A DNA stretch of 64,000 nt, from NCBI GenBank assembly GCA_965276635.1, contig CBDIBC010000005.1:682001-746000 (forward strand). Reading direction: 5' to 3'. A program made the translations under genes and the position numbers. Shown piece by piece: positions 23,605 through 31,505 of this stretch (position 1 is its first letter; each line of letters opens with the position of its first letter). The notes beneath the pieces are model-generated. The model saw only the letters and a program-made list of their open reading frames with translations, was not told the DNA's origin and did no database searches. This DNA comes from CBDIBC01 sp965276635. GTDB lineage: Bacteria > Actinomycetota > Acidimicrobiia > Acidimicrobiales > Palsa-688.

Positions 23605-24495
23605 GTGAGCCTTCGCCCGCAGGCAGCGCCGAGACGCGTCGGCCCACCGGCGCTCAAGTTCTCTGGCCCGATGCCGATACCACGACACATGGGAGACTCA
23701 TCGGCCGCGCCGTCCGCCCCGCACCAGGAGGAGGCCCCACCGCAGGAACCGACCGGGCCCACCTACGGCCGCTTCGACCGCAGCCTGCTGGAGGCCACCC
23801 TGGCCGACGCGACGCGGGCCACCGGTGCACCGCCCGCCTCACCCCCTGCGGCGCCCGCCGGCGCCCTCACCGGCCTGCCGGCCGCGGCGACCAGTCTGCC
23901 GGTTACCGGCACCCCGACGCCGGCGGTCACCCTGCCGACCGGCGACCTCACGACGGGTGAGCTGGCGACCAGGCCGGCCCCCGGCCCGGCGACGCTCCCC
24001 AGTGAGACGACCGGGCCGCCCACCCCACGACTACCCGCCCCCGGCGCCCAGCAGCTGCTCCACTCGCTGCGGCCGCTGTCACCCGACGCCGCCGCCGGGT
24101 CGTCGCCGTCGCCGGCCACCTCCCTCCGGTCGGTCCCGACCGCCCAAGCCGCGGCGCCGGACGTCGACCGCATGCATCGTTCGCGCGTTTACCCAGGAAC
24201 GTTGCTGGGCGAACGCGCGAACGATGGAGCGACCGAGGCCTTGCCGGGGTCGAGGCCGCCCGCATCCACCCGGCCGCCCGCATCCACCCTCCCGTCGCCC
24301 GCATCGGCTCTCCCGCCCGCATCGGCTCTCCCGCCCGCACCCGACGCGCCGCCCGCATCGGCCCTCCCGCCCGCACCCGACGCGCCGGCCACGCCGGCCG
24401 AAACCCCCCTGGCGTCCGTACGTCCATGGCAACCGAGCGACGACGACATCCTGCCGGTGCGCTCCGCCCGCACCCGCCGCTTCCGCCTCCGCTAG
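23605..24495 (+). CDS. Pro/Ala-rich disordered protein of unknown function
   Basis: 296 residues if started at GTG 23605; ATG 23689 would give M-G-D-S-S-A-A-P. A short segment T-Y-G-R-F-D-R-S-L-L-E-A-T-L-A-D-A looks like a structured helix; the rest is Pro/Ala/Thr-rich with P-P-A-S-A-L repeats and a basic end (R-S-A-R-T-R-R-F-R-L-R). Codon third positions are strongly G/C, supporting this frame over the reverse frames. A 52-bp palindrome (24175-24226) interrupts it and encodes the odd stretch R-M-H-R-S-R-V-Y-P-G. The stop overlaps that of the response regulator tail to tail. No family recognised. Confidence 0.5.
   Translation: MSLRPQAAPRRVGPPALKFSGPMPIPRHMGDSSAAPSAPHQEEAPPQEPTGPTYGRFDRSLLEATLADATRATGAPPASPPAAPAGALTGLPAAATSLPVTGTPTPAVTLPTGDLTTGELATRPAPGPATLPSETTGPPTPRLPAPGAQQLLHSLRPLSPDAAAGSSPSPATSLRSVPTAQAAAPDVDRMHRSRVYPGTLLGERANDGATEALPGSRPPASTRPPASTLPSPASALPPASALPPAPDAPPASALPPAPDAPATPAETPLASVRPWQPSDDDILPVRSARTRRFRLR
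24175..24226. repeat. 52-bp imperfect palindrome inside a CDS
   Basis: A 15-bp arm CATCGTTCGCGCGTT pairs with AACGCGCGAACGATG. A 2-nt internal mismatch follows, then CCCAG/CTGGG, and an 8-nt loop GAACGTTG. Free energy must be very low. It is in frame but gives residues unlike the surrounding Pro/Ala-rich protein, so it may be an inserted repeat element. Confidence 0.9.
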
Positions 24496-25202
24496 CCCGG
24501 CACCCGGGCGCCCTCGAACTTGTAGCCCAGGCCCCGGATGGTCGTGATGCGCGCCGGGCGTGACGGGTCGTCCTCGATCTTGGCCCGCAACCGCTTGACG
24601 TGCACGTCGAGGGTCTTGGTGTCGCCGACGTAGTGCGGCCCCCAGATCCGGTCGATGAGCGTCTCGCGGGTCAGGACCCGGCCGGCATTGCCCATCAGCA
24701 GCTCCAGCAGCTCGAACTCCTTGAGCGGCAGCCCGACGGGGGCGCTGCGCAGGTGGACCTCGTGGCGCTCCGGGTCGAGGCGGAGGTCGCCGACCTCGAT
24801 CACGTCGCCCGCCGGCACCTCGTCGTCGGCGAGCGGTGATCGGCGCAACACGGCCCGCATCCGGGCCACCAGCTCGCGCAGGCGGTACGGCTTGGTGACG
24901 TAGTCGTCGGCCCCCACCTCCAGGCCGACGACGGTGTCGATCTCGCTGCTCTTGGCGGTGACCATGATGATCGGCACCCGGGAGCGGGTGCGGATCTCCC
25001 GGCACACGTCGATGCCCGACATGCGCGGCAGCCAGACGTCGAGCAGGACGAGGTCGGGGCGGATCTGGTCGAACAGCGCCAGGCCCTCCGCGCCGTCACG
25101 AGCCACGCGGACGAGGAACCCCTCCCGCTTCAGGCCGACGACCAACGCCTCGATGAAGGACTCCTCGTCCTCCACGACCAACACCGTCGGCGGATCAGCC
25201 AC
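24492..25202 (-). CDS. OmpR/PhoB-family response regulator (RegX3-like)
   Basis: 236 residues from GTG 25202. The receiver domain has V-V-E-D-E-E, the phospho-acceptor Asp in L-V-L-L-D-V-W-L-P, T in M-V-T-A-K and K in Y-V-T-K-P-Y. The winged-helix C-terminus has L-P-L-K-E-F-E-L-L-E-L-L, L-T-R-E-T-L-I-D-R-I-W-G and D-V-H-V-K-R-L-R-A-K-I. Overlap of 8 nt with the kinase gene indicates one operon. Position next to pstB and pstSCA suggests it is the phosphate regulator that binds the PHO box upstream of pstS; the RegX3 name is by analogy. Confidence 0.93.
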   Translation of the reverse strand: MADPPTVLVVEDEESFIEALVVGLKREGFLVRVARDGAEGLALFDQIRPDLVLLDVWLPRMSGIDVCREIRTRSRVPIIMVTAKSSEIDTVVGLEVGADDYVTKPYRLRELVARMRAVLRRSPLADDEVPAGDVIEVGDLRLDPERHEVHLRSAPVGLPLKEFELLELLMGNAGRVLTRETLIDRIWGPHYVGDTKTLDVHVKRLRAKIEDDPSRPARITTIRGLGYKFEGARVPG

Positions 25203-26466
25203 GGGAACCCTCCTCGGGGCAGGTGCTGCGGAGGGCGTCGTCGTGGGCGGCGAGCACCAGGGTGAACGTCGAACCGACGCCCTCGGTCGATTCCACCCGC
25301 ACCGACCCGCCGTGGTTGGCGGCCACGTGGCGGACGATCGACAGGCCGAGCCCGGTCCCGCCGGTCGTGCGCGAGCGGGCCCGATCGACGCGGTAGAAGC
25401 GCTCGAAGATCCGCTCCAGGTCCCGCCGGGGGATGCCGATGCCCCGGTCCGCGACGGTGACCTCGATGGTGCGGTCCTCGGCCTGGGCCCGTACCTGGAC
25501 GCAGCCACCGTCTTCGGAGTACTTGATGGCGTTGTCGACCAGGTTCGACACGGCGGAGACCAGGTCCCGGCGATCGCCGGGCACCTCGAGCCCATGGGGC
25601 CCGGGGACGGTGTCCAGCGCGATCCCGGCCGCGGCAGCCACCGGTCGGAGCTGCTCGAGGACCTGCTCCTGGAGAGTTGTCCACGGGGTCATCTGGTGGA
25701 CGGCGTTCTCGTTGGCCTCGATGCGCGACAGGTCGAGGAGGTCGTCGATGATGCGCCCCAGCCGGGCCGCCTCCATGGCCACCCGCCCCGACAGCCGGGC
25801 GACGACGTCGGGGTCCTCCTCGCCGTCGAGGGTCTCGGCCAACAGGCTCAGGGCGCCGACGGGGGTCTTCAGCTCGTGGCTGACGTTGGCCACGAAGTCG
25901 CGCCGGATGGCGTCGACCCGGGTGCGCTCGGACACGTCCTCGATGATGACGACGGCGCCGAGCCGGCCGTCGGGGTCGTCGGGGTCGCCGAGCGGGTAGG
26001 CCCGGATGGTCAGGTCGCGACGGACCGGGGCGAACAGCTCCATGGCCTGCTCGGTCACCTGCCCCTTGCGCGCCTGGGCCAGGTGCTCGTCGATGCGCTG
26101 GGCGGCGAGGGCGTGGTCGGGGCGGCCGCTCACGTACACCGCCGCCGGACCGTTCCGGTACACGTCCAGGCCGTCCTCGTCGCAGATCACCACGCCCTCG
26201 GCCACTCGCTCGAGGGCGGCCCGGAGGTGCGCGGTCGTGGCCTCGGCCACGGCCAGCCGATCGCCTACCCGGTAGGCCGCCGCCTCGATGTCCCCCACCA
26301 ACGAGTCGATCCCCTCGGGCCGCTCTCCCGTCCCGTCGACGGGGCCGAGCAGCGCCAGTGCGGCCTCCAGCCGGCGGTGGGCCAGCGCCCGCCGCATCAG
26401 GCTGCGCCGAGCCCGACCGGCGGGGCCGGCTCGATGGGAGAGGTCATCATGTACAGCTCCAAGCAC
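25195..26466 (-). CDS. PAS-containing histidine kinase without membrane helices (SenX3/PhoR-like)
   Basis: 423 residues, GTG start. An N-terminal region (about 1-85) has no clear hydrophobic helix. A PAS-like domain follows (A-E-G-V-V-I-C-D-E-D-G-L-D-V-Y-R-N), then the H-box F-V-A-N-V-S-H-E-L-K-T-P, N-box N-L-V-D-N-A-I-K-Y-S, and G-boxes D-R-G-I-G-I-P and G-T-G-L-G-L-S-I-V. SenX3 and PhoR normally have membrane helices; here they are absent unless the true start is upstream, which the 5' sequence does not support. It would then sense phosphate status through the Pst transporter rather than directly. No PhoU is in the window. Confidence 0.9.
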   Translation of the reverse strand: MLGAVHDDLSHRAGPAGRARRSLMRRALAHRRLEAALALLGPVDGTGERPEGIDSLVGDIEAAAYRVGDRLAVAEATTAHLRAALERVAEGVVICDEDGLDVYRNGPAAVYVSGRPDHALAAQRIDEHLAQARKGQVTEQAMELFAPVRRDLTIRAYPLGDPDDPDGRLGAVVIIEDVSERTRVDAIRRDFVANVSHELKTPVGALSLLAETLDGEEDPDVVARLSGRVAMEAARLGRIIDDLLDLSRIEANENAVHQMTPWTTLQEQVLEQLRPVAAAAGIALDTVPGPHGLEVPGDRRDLVSAVSNLVDNAIKYSEDGGCVQVRAQAEDRTIEVTVADRGIGIPRRDLERIFERFYRVDRARSRTTGGTGLGLSIVRHVAANHGGSVRVESTEGVGSTFTLVLAAHDDALRSTCPEEGSRG

Positions 26467-26549
26467 GCAGAGGCGCAGAGGTCATCGCCACAGACCGTAC
26501 GGGCGTTCGGCGGCCTCCCTCCGACCGTTCCATGAATCAACGGTAAACG

Positions 26550-26555
26550 TAGTCT
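26550..26555 (+). promoter_or_regulatory. -10 element of pstB
   Basis: TAGTCT, followed by SD-like GGAGGG (26571-26576) before GTG 26588. GTTC motifs at 26505 and 26527 are 22 bp apart (two PHO-box units), near the -35 position, but the middle unit is not preserved, so PHO control is weakly supported. Confidence 0.45.
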
Positions 26556-26587
26556 GAAGACTTGGAGTTTGGAGGGCAAAGCCGCAG

Positions 26588-27541
26588 GTGAGCGCCGGGG
26601 AGCAGTTGCCGGAGGGGGGTCGACCGACCATCATCGAGACCGTGGCTGACAAGACCGTGCTGGGCGAGCCCCCGGCGTCGACGACCGAGACCGTACGGCC
26701 CCCGACCGTCGATATGACGAATCGGCTCGTGTCCCGCCCCCCCGGCCGGTCGTCGCCCAGCGGCGAGACCGTCTACCAGATCGACGACTTGTCCTTCTAC
26801 TACGGGAGTGTCCGGGCGCTGCGCGACGTGAGCATGGCGATCTACGCCAACCAGATCACCGCGCTCATCGGCCCGTCGGGCTGCGGCAAGACCACGTTCC
26901 TGCGTTGCCTGAACCGCATGAACGACCTGGTCGGCGGGTCGCGGGTCGAGGGGCGCATCCGCCTCCACGGCCAGGATCTCTACCACTCGTCCGTGAAGCC
27001 CATCGAGTTGCGCCGCCGGGTGGGCATGGTGTTCCAGAAGCCGAACCCGTTCCCGAAGTCGATCTTCGAGAACGTGGCGTTCGCCCCTCGGGCGAACGGC
27101 GTCAAGCGCAGCGAGCTGGGCGACGTCGTCGAGTCGTCGCTGCGCGCCGCGGTGCTGTGGGACGAGGTGAAGGACAAGCTGAAGGCCAGCGCCTTCGACC
27201 TGTCGGGCGGCCAGCAGCAGCGCCTGTGCATCGCCCGGGCCATCGCCGTCAAGCCGGACGTGATCCTCATGGACGAGCCCTGCTCGGCGCTCGACCCCAT
27301 CGCCACCGTGCGCATCGAGGACCTCATGTCCGAGCTGAAGCGCGAGTACACGATCATCATCGTCACCCACAACATGCAGCAGGCTGCTCGCGTCTCGGAC
27401 CGCACCGCGTTCTTCTCGGCGGAAGACAAGGCGGAGGACAAAGAGGGTGGTGTCCTGGTGGAGATGGATCGCACCGAGACCATCTTCACCAACCCGGGCG
27501 AGAAGCGGACCGAGGACTACATCACCGGCCGCTTCGGCTGA
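26588..27541 (+). CDS. pstB: Phosphate ABC transporter ATP-binding protein PstB
   Basis: 317 residues, longer than the usual 250-280 because of a 60-residue N-terminal extension rich in Thr, Pro and Arg. ABC features: Walker A G-P-S-G-C-G-K-T-T, Q-loop F-Q-K-P-N-P-F-P, signature L-S-G-G-Q-Q-Q-R, Walker B V-I-L-M-D-E-P, switch His in V-T-H-N-M, and PstB-typical N-R-M-N-D-L. It powers high-affinity phosphate import with PstCA. It is placed convergent to pstSCA rather than downstream of pstA, and divergent from the two-component genes. An internal ATG at 26714 is an alternative start. Confidence 0.95.
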   Translation: MSAGEQLPEGGRPTIIETVADKTVLGEPPASTTETVRPPTVDMTNRLVSRPPGRSSPSGETVYQIDDLSFYYGSVRALRDVSMAIYANQITALIGPSGCGKTTFLRCLNRMNDLVGGSRVEGRIRLHGQDLYHSSVKPIELRRRVGMVFQKPNPFPKSIFENVAFAPRANGVKRSELGDVVESSLRAAVLWDEVKDKLKASAFDLSGGQQQRLCIARAIAVKPDVILMDEPCSALDPIATVRIEDLMSELKREYTIIIVTHNMQQAARVSDRTAFFSAEDKAEDKEGGVLVEMDRTETIFTNPGEKRTEDYITGRFG

Positions 27542-27588
27542 GCCGTCGGTCCAGCTGCACCCCCTTGCGGCCGGACCGGCTGGGAACG

Positions 27589-28428
27589 CTAGAGGCTCAT
27601 CTTGGCAGTCTGCTTGCGGGCCCGGGATGCCACCAGCCGGCCCAGGGCGATGAGCACGATGAGGATGATCAGGGTGGCGGCAGCAGCCGCGGCGGCCAGC
27701 TGGTGGGCCTTGGCCCCGGGCAACGAGATGTCGGTGAAGGTGACGTAGGTCAGGTACGCCACCTGGTGGTGGAACAGGTGCAGCGTCGGGTTGGTGTTGG
27801 CGAAGCCGGCCGTGAACAGCAGCGGCGCTGTCTCACCGGTGGAGATGGCCAGGGCCACGATGAGTCCGCTCACGATCCCCGGGATGGCGGGGGGCATGAG
27901 GATGCGCCACACCGTCTTCCCGCGCGGAAGGCCCAGGCCGGCCGACGCCTCCCGCAGCGCGGAGGGCACCTGGCGCAGCGCCACCTCGGTGGTCTTGACC
28001 ACGTAGGGCAGCACCAGCACCGACAGGGCCAGGACGGCGGCGAGCAGCGAGTAGCCCCAGTGGAACGCCACGACCAGCGTGACGTAGCCGACGTAGCCGA
28101 TGACGATGGAGGGCATGCCGGCCAGCACCTCGGAGAGGAACCGCAGCAGGCCACCGAGGCGCGACGACGAGAACTCGGCCAGGTAGATCCCGGCCGCCAC
28201 CCCGATGGTGCCGGCCACGATGAGGACGCCGACCAGGAGGAGCAGCGAGCCGAGGATGGCGTTCTGCAGGCCGCCGCCGTTCGTTCCCTTGGTGAGCAGC
28301 GACAGGCCGAGCGACGGCGCCGCCTGATGGAAGACGCTGATGAGCACTGACAGGGCCGGGGCGATGATCAGCAGGAACGCCAGGATGCACAGCCCCCAAA
28401 ATAGGCGGTTCCGTAGGGTGCGGCGCAT
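27589..28428 (-). CDS. pstA: Phosphate ABC transporter permease PstA
   Basis: 279 residues from ATG 28428, six hydrophobic segments. The permease EAA-like loop is E-A-S-A-G-L-G-L-P-R-G-K-T-V-W-R. Also seen are F-L-S-E-V-L-A-G-M-P-S-I-V-I-G and S-T-G-E-T-A-P-L-L-F-T-A, both diagnostic for PstA. It starts one base after the pstC stop, so translation is coupled. It forms the channel with PstC and is energised by PstB, whose gene lies convergent 47 bp away. Confidence 0.95.
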   Translation of the reverse strand: MRRTLRNRLFWGLCILAFLLIIAPALSVLISVFHQAAPSLGLSLLTKGTNGGGLQNAILGSLLLLVGVLIVAGTIGVAAGIYLAEFSSSRLGGLLRFLSEVLAGMPSIVIGYVGYVTLVVAFHWGYSLLAAVLALSVLVLPYVVKTTEVALRQVPSALREASAGLGLPRGKTVWRILMPPAIPGIVSGLIVALAISTGETAPLLFTAGFANTNPTLHLFHHQVAYLTYVTFTDISLPGAKAHQLAAAAAAATLIILIVLIALGRLVASRARKQTAKMSL

Positions 28429-28429
28429 G

Positions 28430-29500
28430 TCAGACCCCCCGCCCGACGGGGAGGCCGGGGCCGGCCAGCCGCCGGGTGATGAGCCGGCCGGCGAAGTTGG
28501 TGATGAGCGTGATGACGAGCAGGACCAGGCCGACCTCGGCCAGGGCGTGGAGCGCCATGCCGGTGGAGTCGGTGAGGGCACCGTCGAGCAGGGCGGCGAT
28601 GGTGGACGCCATGGTGGAGAAGCCGGCGAAGATGCTCTTCGGGTAGGCGTTGAGGAAGTTGCCGCTGATCAGCAGCACGGCGATGGTCTCGCCAAGCGCC
28701 CGGCCCCAGCCCAGCAGGGCGGCGGCGATCACGCCGGTCCGCACATAAGGCATGGTCACCAGCCGCACCGACTCCGACGGGGTGAGGCCGAGGGCGATGG
28801 CGCCCTCCTTGGTGAGGGTGGGCACCGAGCGGATGAGCTCCCGGGTGGTGGCGGCCACGATGGGGACGATCATGACGGCCAGCACCAGCGACGAGGTGAG
28901 CAGGCCCTGCCCGGTGCCGACGTGGCCGGTGAGCCAGGGTATGTGGAGATCGGCGATGTAGCGGTAGACGTCGCGGGCCACGAAGGGCCCGAACGTGTAG
29001 ACGCCCCACAGGCCGAACACCACGCTGGGGATGCCGGCCAGCAGCTCCAGGAAGATCCCCAGCGGGCCTTGCAGGCGGCGCGGTAGTCGCTCGACGAGGA
29101 GGATGGCCCCGCCGACGGAGATGGGCACGGCGAAGAGCAGGGCGATCAGCGAGGACACCAGCGTCCCGAAGATGAGCGGGAGGATGCCGAACTGGGCGCC
29201 GTGGGACGCCTTGTAGCCGTGGCGGACCTCGAGGGAGCCGCCGTAGAGGTTCCCCAGCGTGAAGGTCTTCCCGCTGAAGAAGCGCCAACCGTTGAAGACG
29301 ATCGACGGGTAGGCCTGCTTCACCATCTGGTAGGCCAGGAAGGCCAGGCCGGCCGCCGGCAATAGGGCGGCGAACCCCAGGATGGCCTTGGCCACCCGGT
29401 CACCCCGCGTGTACTCCGACAGTCGGCGGGCCCGCTCGCTCGGCATCTTGGGCCTGGCTTCGGCCTCAGCCGGGTCGGGCGGGGCGGATGTCACGGCCAC
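28430..29500 (-). CDS. pstC: Phosphate ABC transporter permease PstC
   Basis: 356 residues from GTG 29500, six hydrophobic segments after a cytoplasmic N-terminus. Seen: E-L-L-A-G-I-P-S-V-V-F-G-L-W-G and the EAA loop E-G-A-I-A-L-G-L-T-P-S-E-S-V-R, plus G-R-A-L-G-E-T-I-A-V-L-L-I-S-G-N, all PstC-typical. The start at 29500 has a strong Shine-Dalgarno (GAGGAGGAA) 7-8 nt upstream. A GTG at 29563 is in frame but lies inside a 15-bp hairpin, so I reject it. It follows pstS after a 79-nt gap that contains that hairpin. Confidence 0.94.
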   Translation of the reverse strand: MAVTSAPPDPAEAEARPKMPSERARRLSEYTRGDRVAKAILGFAALLPAAGLAFLAYQMVKQAYPSIVFNGWRFFSGKTFTLGNLYGGSLEVRHGYKASHGAQFGILPLIFGTLVSSLIALLFAVPISVGGAILLVERLPRRLQGPLGIFLELLAGIPSVVFGLWGVYTFGPFVARDVYRYIADLHIPWLTGHVGTGQGLLTSSLVLAVMIVPIVAATTRELIRSVPTLTKEGAIALGLTPSESVRLVTMPYVRTGVIAAALLGWGRALGETIAVLLISGNFLNAYPKSIFAGFSTMASTIAALLDGALTDSTGMALHALAEVGLVLLVITLITNFAGRLITRRLAGPGLPVGRGV

Positions 29501-29536
29501 GCCAGGTTCCTCCTCTTCGGCGCCGGTCTGCGGGGT

Positions 29537-29570
29537 GCCCGATGTGGGGGCGTCGGCCCCCACATCGGGC
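29537..29570 (-). promoter_or_regulatory. pstS-pstC intercistronic 15-bp perfect hairpin
   Basis: GCCCGATGTGGGGGC pairs perfectly with GCCCCCACATCGGGC around a 4-nt loop. It sits between the pstS stop and pstC Shine-Dalgarno. With no U-run it is not a classical terminator. It could protect the 3' end of pstS mRNA and/or reduce read-through, giving more binding protein than permease. Confidence 0.85.
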
Positions 29571-29579
29571 CGGGACGGC

Positions 29580-30731
29580 TCAACTGATGCCGGCGATGGC
29601 TGCCTTCACCTTGGTGATGACCGAACTCGGCAGGGCCACGAAGTCCTCCTTGGTGAGGTACTGCGAGGAGCTGCCCTGGTTGGGGTCGATGGCGTAGGCC
29701 AGGAACGTCCTGACCGCCTTGGCCGTGTCGGCGTCGGCCTGGGTGGACTTGACGATGATGTACTCGAAGTTGACGATCGGGTACGACTGGGCACCGGGCT
29801 GGTAGATGATCGGTGCGGCCAGGTTCGCCGGCACACTCGGGGCGGCGGCGGCCGCCGCCGCCGTCTCCGTGGCCGCGGTGGGCAGCAGGTAGTTGCCAGC
29901 CGCATTCTGCAGCATTACCTCGCCCAGCCCAGCCTGCATCGCCGCGGCCTCCGAGCTCACTCCGACATAGGCCACGCAGCCGGGGGTGGCCTTGCACGAC
30001 TGGACCATGCCAGGGTTCCCGCTGGCGGTCAACTCGCCCGAGACCGCCGGCCAGGTGACCGTGGTACCGAAAGCCGGGCCGCTGTTCCATGCCGAGTTCG
30101 TCTTGGCGAGGAAGCTGGTGAAGATGAATGTGTCACCGGAGGAGTCCACCCGCCGCACCGGCACGACGGTGGTCGACGGCAGGTTTACCCCGGGGTTGAG
30201 GGCGGCGATGGCCGCGTCGTTCCACTTGGTGATCTTGCCCTCGTACATCTGGGCCAGTATGTCCCCGCTCAGCTTGAGGTTGGTGATGCCGGGCAGGTTG
30301 TAGTTGACGGCCTGGCCGGACACCACGATGGGCACGTTCAACAGGCCGCTGTACTGCTGCATCTGGCCCGGGCTCAGGTAAGCATCGGACCCGCCGATCT
30401 GGGTGGTCCCGCTGGCCGCGTCGGCGATGCCCTTGCCGGACCCGCCGGCGGCCGGGGCCAGGGTGATGTTCGAGTAGGCCGCGGTGAGCGGGCTGACCAG
30501 CTCCTGCAGGTACGGGTAGAGCAGGCTGGAGCCCGACTCGTTCAGGGTGATCGCCTTGGTCGGGTTTCCGATGTTCAGGTTGGCCGAGCCGGACGACGAC
30601 GGCGTCGTCGGCGTCGCCCCGGGCTGCTGGGCGGTCGTCGGAGAGGTGTTCTTGCTCTTCGACGAGCTGCCGCACGCCGCCAGGGAGACAGCGGCAGTAG
30701 CGGCAGCGAGCACAGCGATCGAGCGTTTCAC
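29580..30731 (-). CDS. pstS: Phosphate-binding lipoprotein PstS
   Basis: 383 residues from GTG 30731 with a good Shine-Dalgarno (GGAGGG, 6 nt). Lipoprotein signal: K-R then a hydrophobic stretch and lipobox L-A-A-C near residue 20, so the mature protein is membrane-anchored. The phosphate-binding loops are visible: N-E-S-G-S-S-L-L-Y-P-Y, A-G-G-S-G-K-G-I-A-D, and G-G-S-D-A-Y-L. A low-complexity Ser/Thr linker follows the lipobox. It captures phosphate for PstCAB and is the first gene of the pstSCA operon, behind a PHO box. Confidence 0.95.
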   Translation of the reverse strand: MKRSIAVLAAATAAVSLAACGSSSKSKNTSPTTAQQPGATPTTPSSSGSANLNIGNPTKAITLNESGSSLLYPYLQELVSPLTAAYSNITLAPAAGGSGKGIADAASGTTQIGGSDAYLSPGQMQQYSGLLNVPIVVSGQAVNYNLPGITNLKLSGDILAQMYEGKITKWNDAAIAALNPGVNLPSTTVVPVRRVDSSGDTFIFTSFLAKTNSAWNSGPAFGTTVTWPAVSGELTASGNPGMVQSCKATPGCVAYVGVSSEAAAMQAGLGEVMLQNAAGNYLLPTAATETAAAAAAAPSVPANLAAPIIYQPGAQSYPIVNFEYIIVKSTQADADTAKAVRTFLAYAIDPNQGSSSQYLTKEDFVALPSSVITKVKAAIAGIS

Positions 30732-30769
30732 AGCGACCCTCCAAAGGGTGTGTCGTCTAGGACACCGGG

Positions 30770-30802
30770 AACCTAGAGAGCGCGAGTGAACGAAACGTGA
30801 AC
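30770..30802 (-). promoter_or_regulatory. pstS promoter: PHO box (30781-30802) with -10 TAGGTT (30770-30775)
   Basis: On the minus strand GTTCACGTTTC and GTTCACTCGCG are direct repeats with an 11-bp period, the known layout of actinobacterial PHO boxes (GTTCA-type repeat units). The pair ends 5-6 bp before a -10 TAGGTT and overlaps the -35 position, as expected for activation by a PhoB/RegX3-type regulator. Confidence 0.8.
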
Positions 30803-30878
30803 CATCCATGTCCGGCCGGCGACGTCAGCCGGAACAGTGGCGGCGCCGACCCAGCCGCCCACCCGCCGGACCGCCACG

Positions 30879-31340
30879 TCAAGCCGGCGGCGGCACATAG
30901 GTCGCCCGGCTGAAGTGGCCCTGGGTCGCTTCCAGCACCCAGACGGATCCCTTGGCCTGGCGGGGTCGGGGCCCGAGATCGACCCGGTCCTCGTCGGCCA
31001 GGGTCACCAGCACGTCGGGGATGACGTCGCCGTGGGTGCACAGCGCCACCTTCTCGTCGGCCAGCGACCGGACCAGGGCCAAAGCCTCGGGACCTCGCCC
31101 CTCGGCCAGCGCCTCCATCACCTCGACCCCGACACCGAGATGGGCCGCCAGCGGTGCCACGGTCTGGCGGCACCGGATGTAGGGGCTGCAGAGGATGCGC
31201 TGCGGGGCCATGCCGTCGAGGGCCGCCACCAGGGCCTCGGCCTGCCGGGCTCCCTTCGCCGTCAGGGGCCGGTCCCGGTCCGCCCCATCCCACGCCTTGC
31301 GCGCCCCGGCACTGGCGTGGCGGATCAGCAGAACCGGCAT
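30879..31340 (-). CDS. sixA: Histidine phosphatase SixA-like
   Basis: 153 residues, normal length. Phosphoglycerate-mutase-like fold: R-H-A motif at the N-terminus (L-L-I-R-H-A-S-A-G), L-C-S-P-Y-I-R-C-R-Q-T, and the second His in L-C-T-H-G-D-V. SixA-type proteins remove phosphate from phospho-histidines (for example phosphotransfer domains); other small acid phosphatases share this fold. It lies between the pst operon and the sortase gene; in mycobacteria a SixA-like domain is fused to the NUDIX protein next to ppk, whereas here it is separate. Confidence 0.88.
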   Translation of the reverse strand: MPVLLIRHASAGARKAWDGADRDRPLTAKGARQAEALVAALDGMAPQRILCSPYIRCRQTVAPLAAHLGVGVEVMEALAEGRGPEALALVRSLADEKVALCTHGDVIPDVLVTLADEDRVDLGPRPRQAKGSVWVLEATQGHFSRATYVPPPA

Positions 31341-31493
31341 CGCTCCAGTCTGTCAAACGGTCGGCCCGTCGTCACCTTCGAGTCGCCACCAGGAGCCAGG
31401 CTGGCACCCCGGATCGTCCCGGCCGGCGGTTCCGGATCTTCCGGAACGGGTCCCCCACGGAGCGGGCGCGGCCTTCGGTCCCGGCGGCCGACG

Positions 31494-31499
31494 TACCCT
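31494..31499 (+). promoter_or_regulatory. Leaderless -10 element of the sortase gene
   Basis: TACCCT, 6 nt before ATG 31506. Confidence 0.55.
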
Positions 31500-31505
31500 G
31501 CGGGG

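Noticed and set aside
24175..24226. LexA operator in the palindrome (GAAC and GTTC words)
   Set aside because: The spacing does not fit CGAAC-N4-GTTCG, and it lies deep inside a coding frame.
27542..27588. Bidirectional terminator between pstB and pstA
   Set aside because: Only a weak 6-bp pairing (CGGTCC/GGACCG) with a long loop and no T-run.
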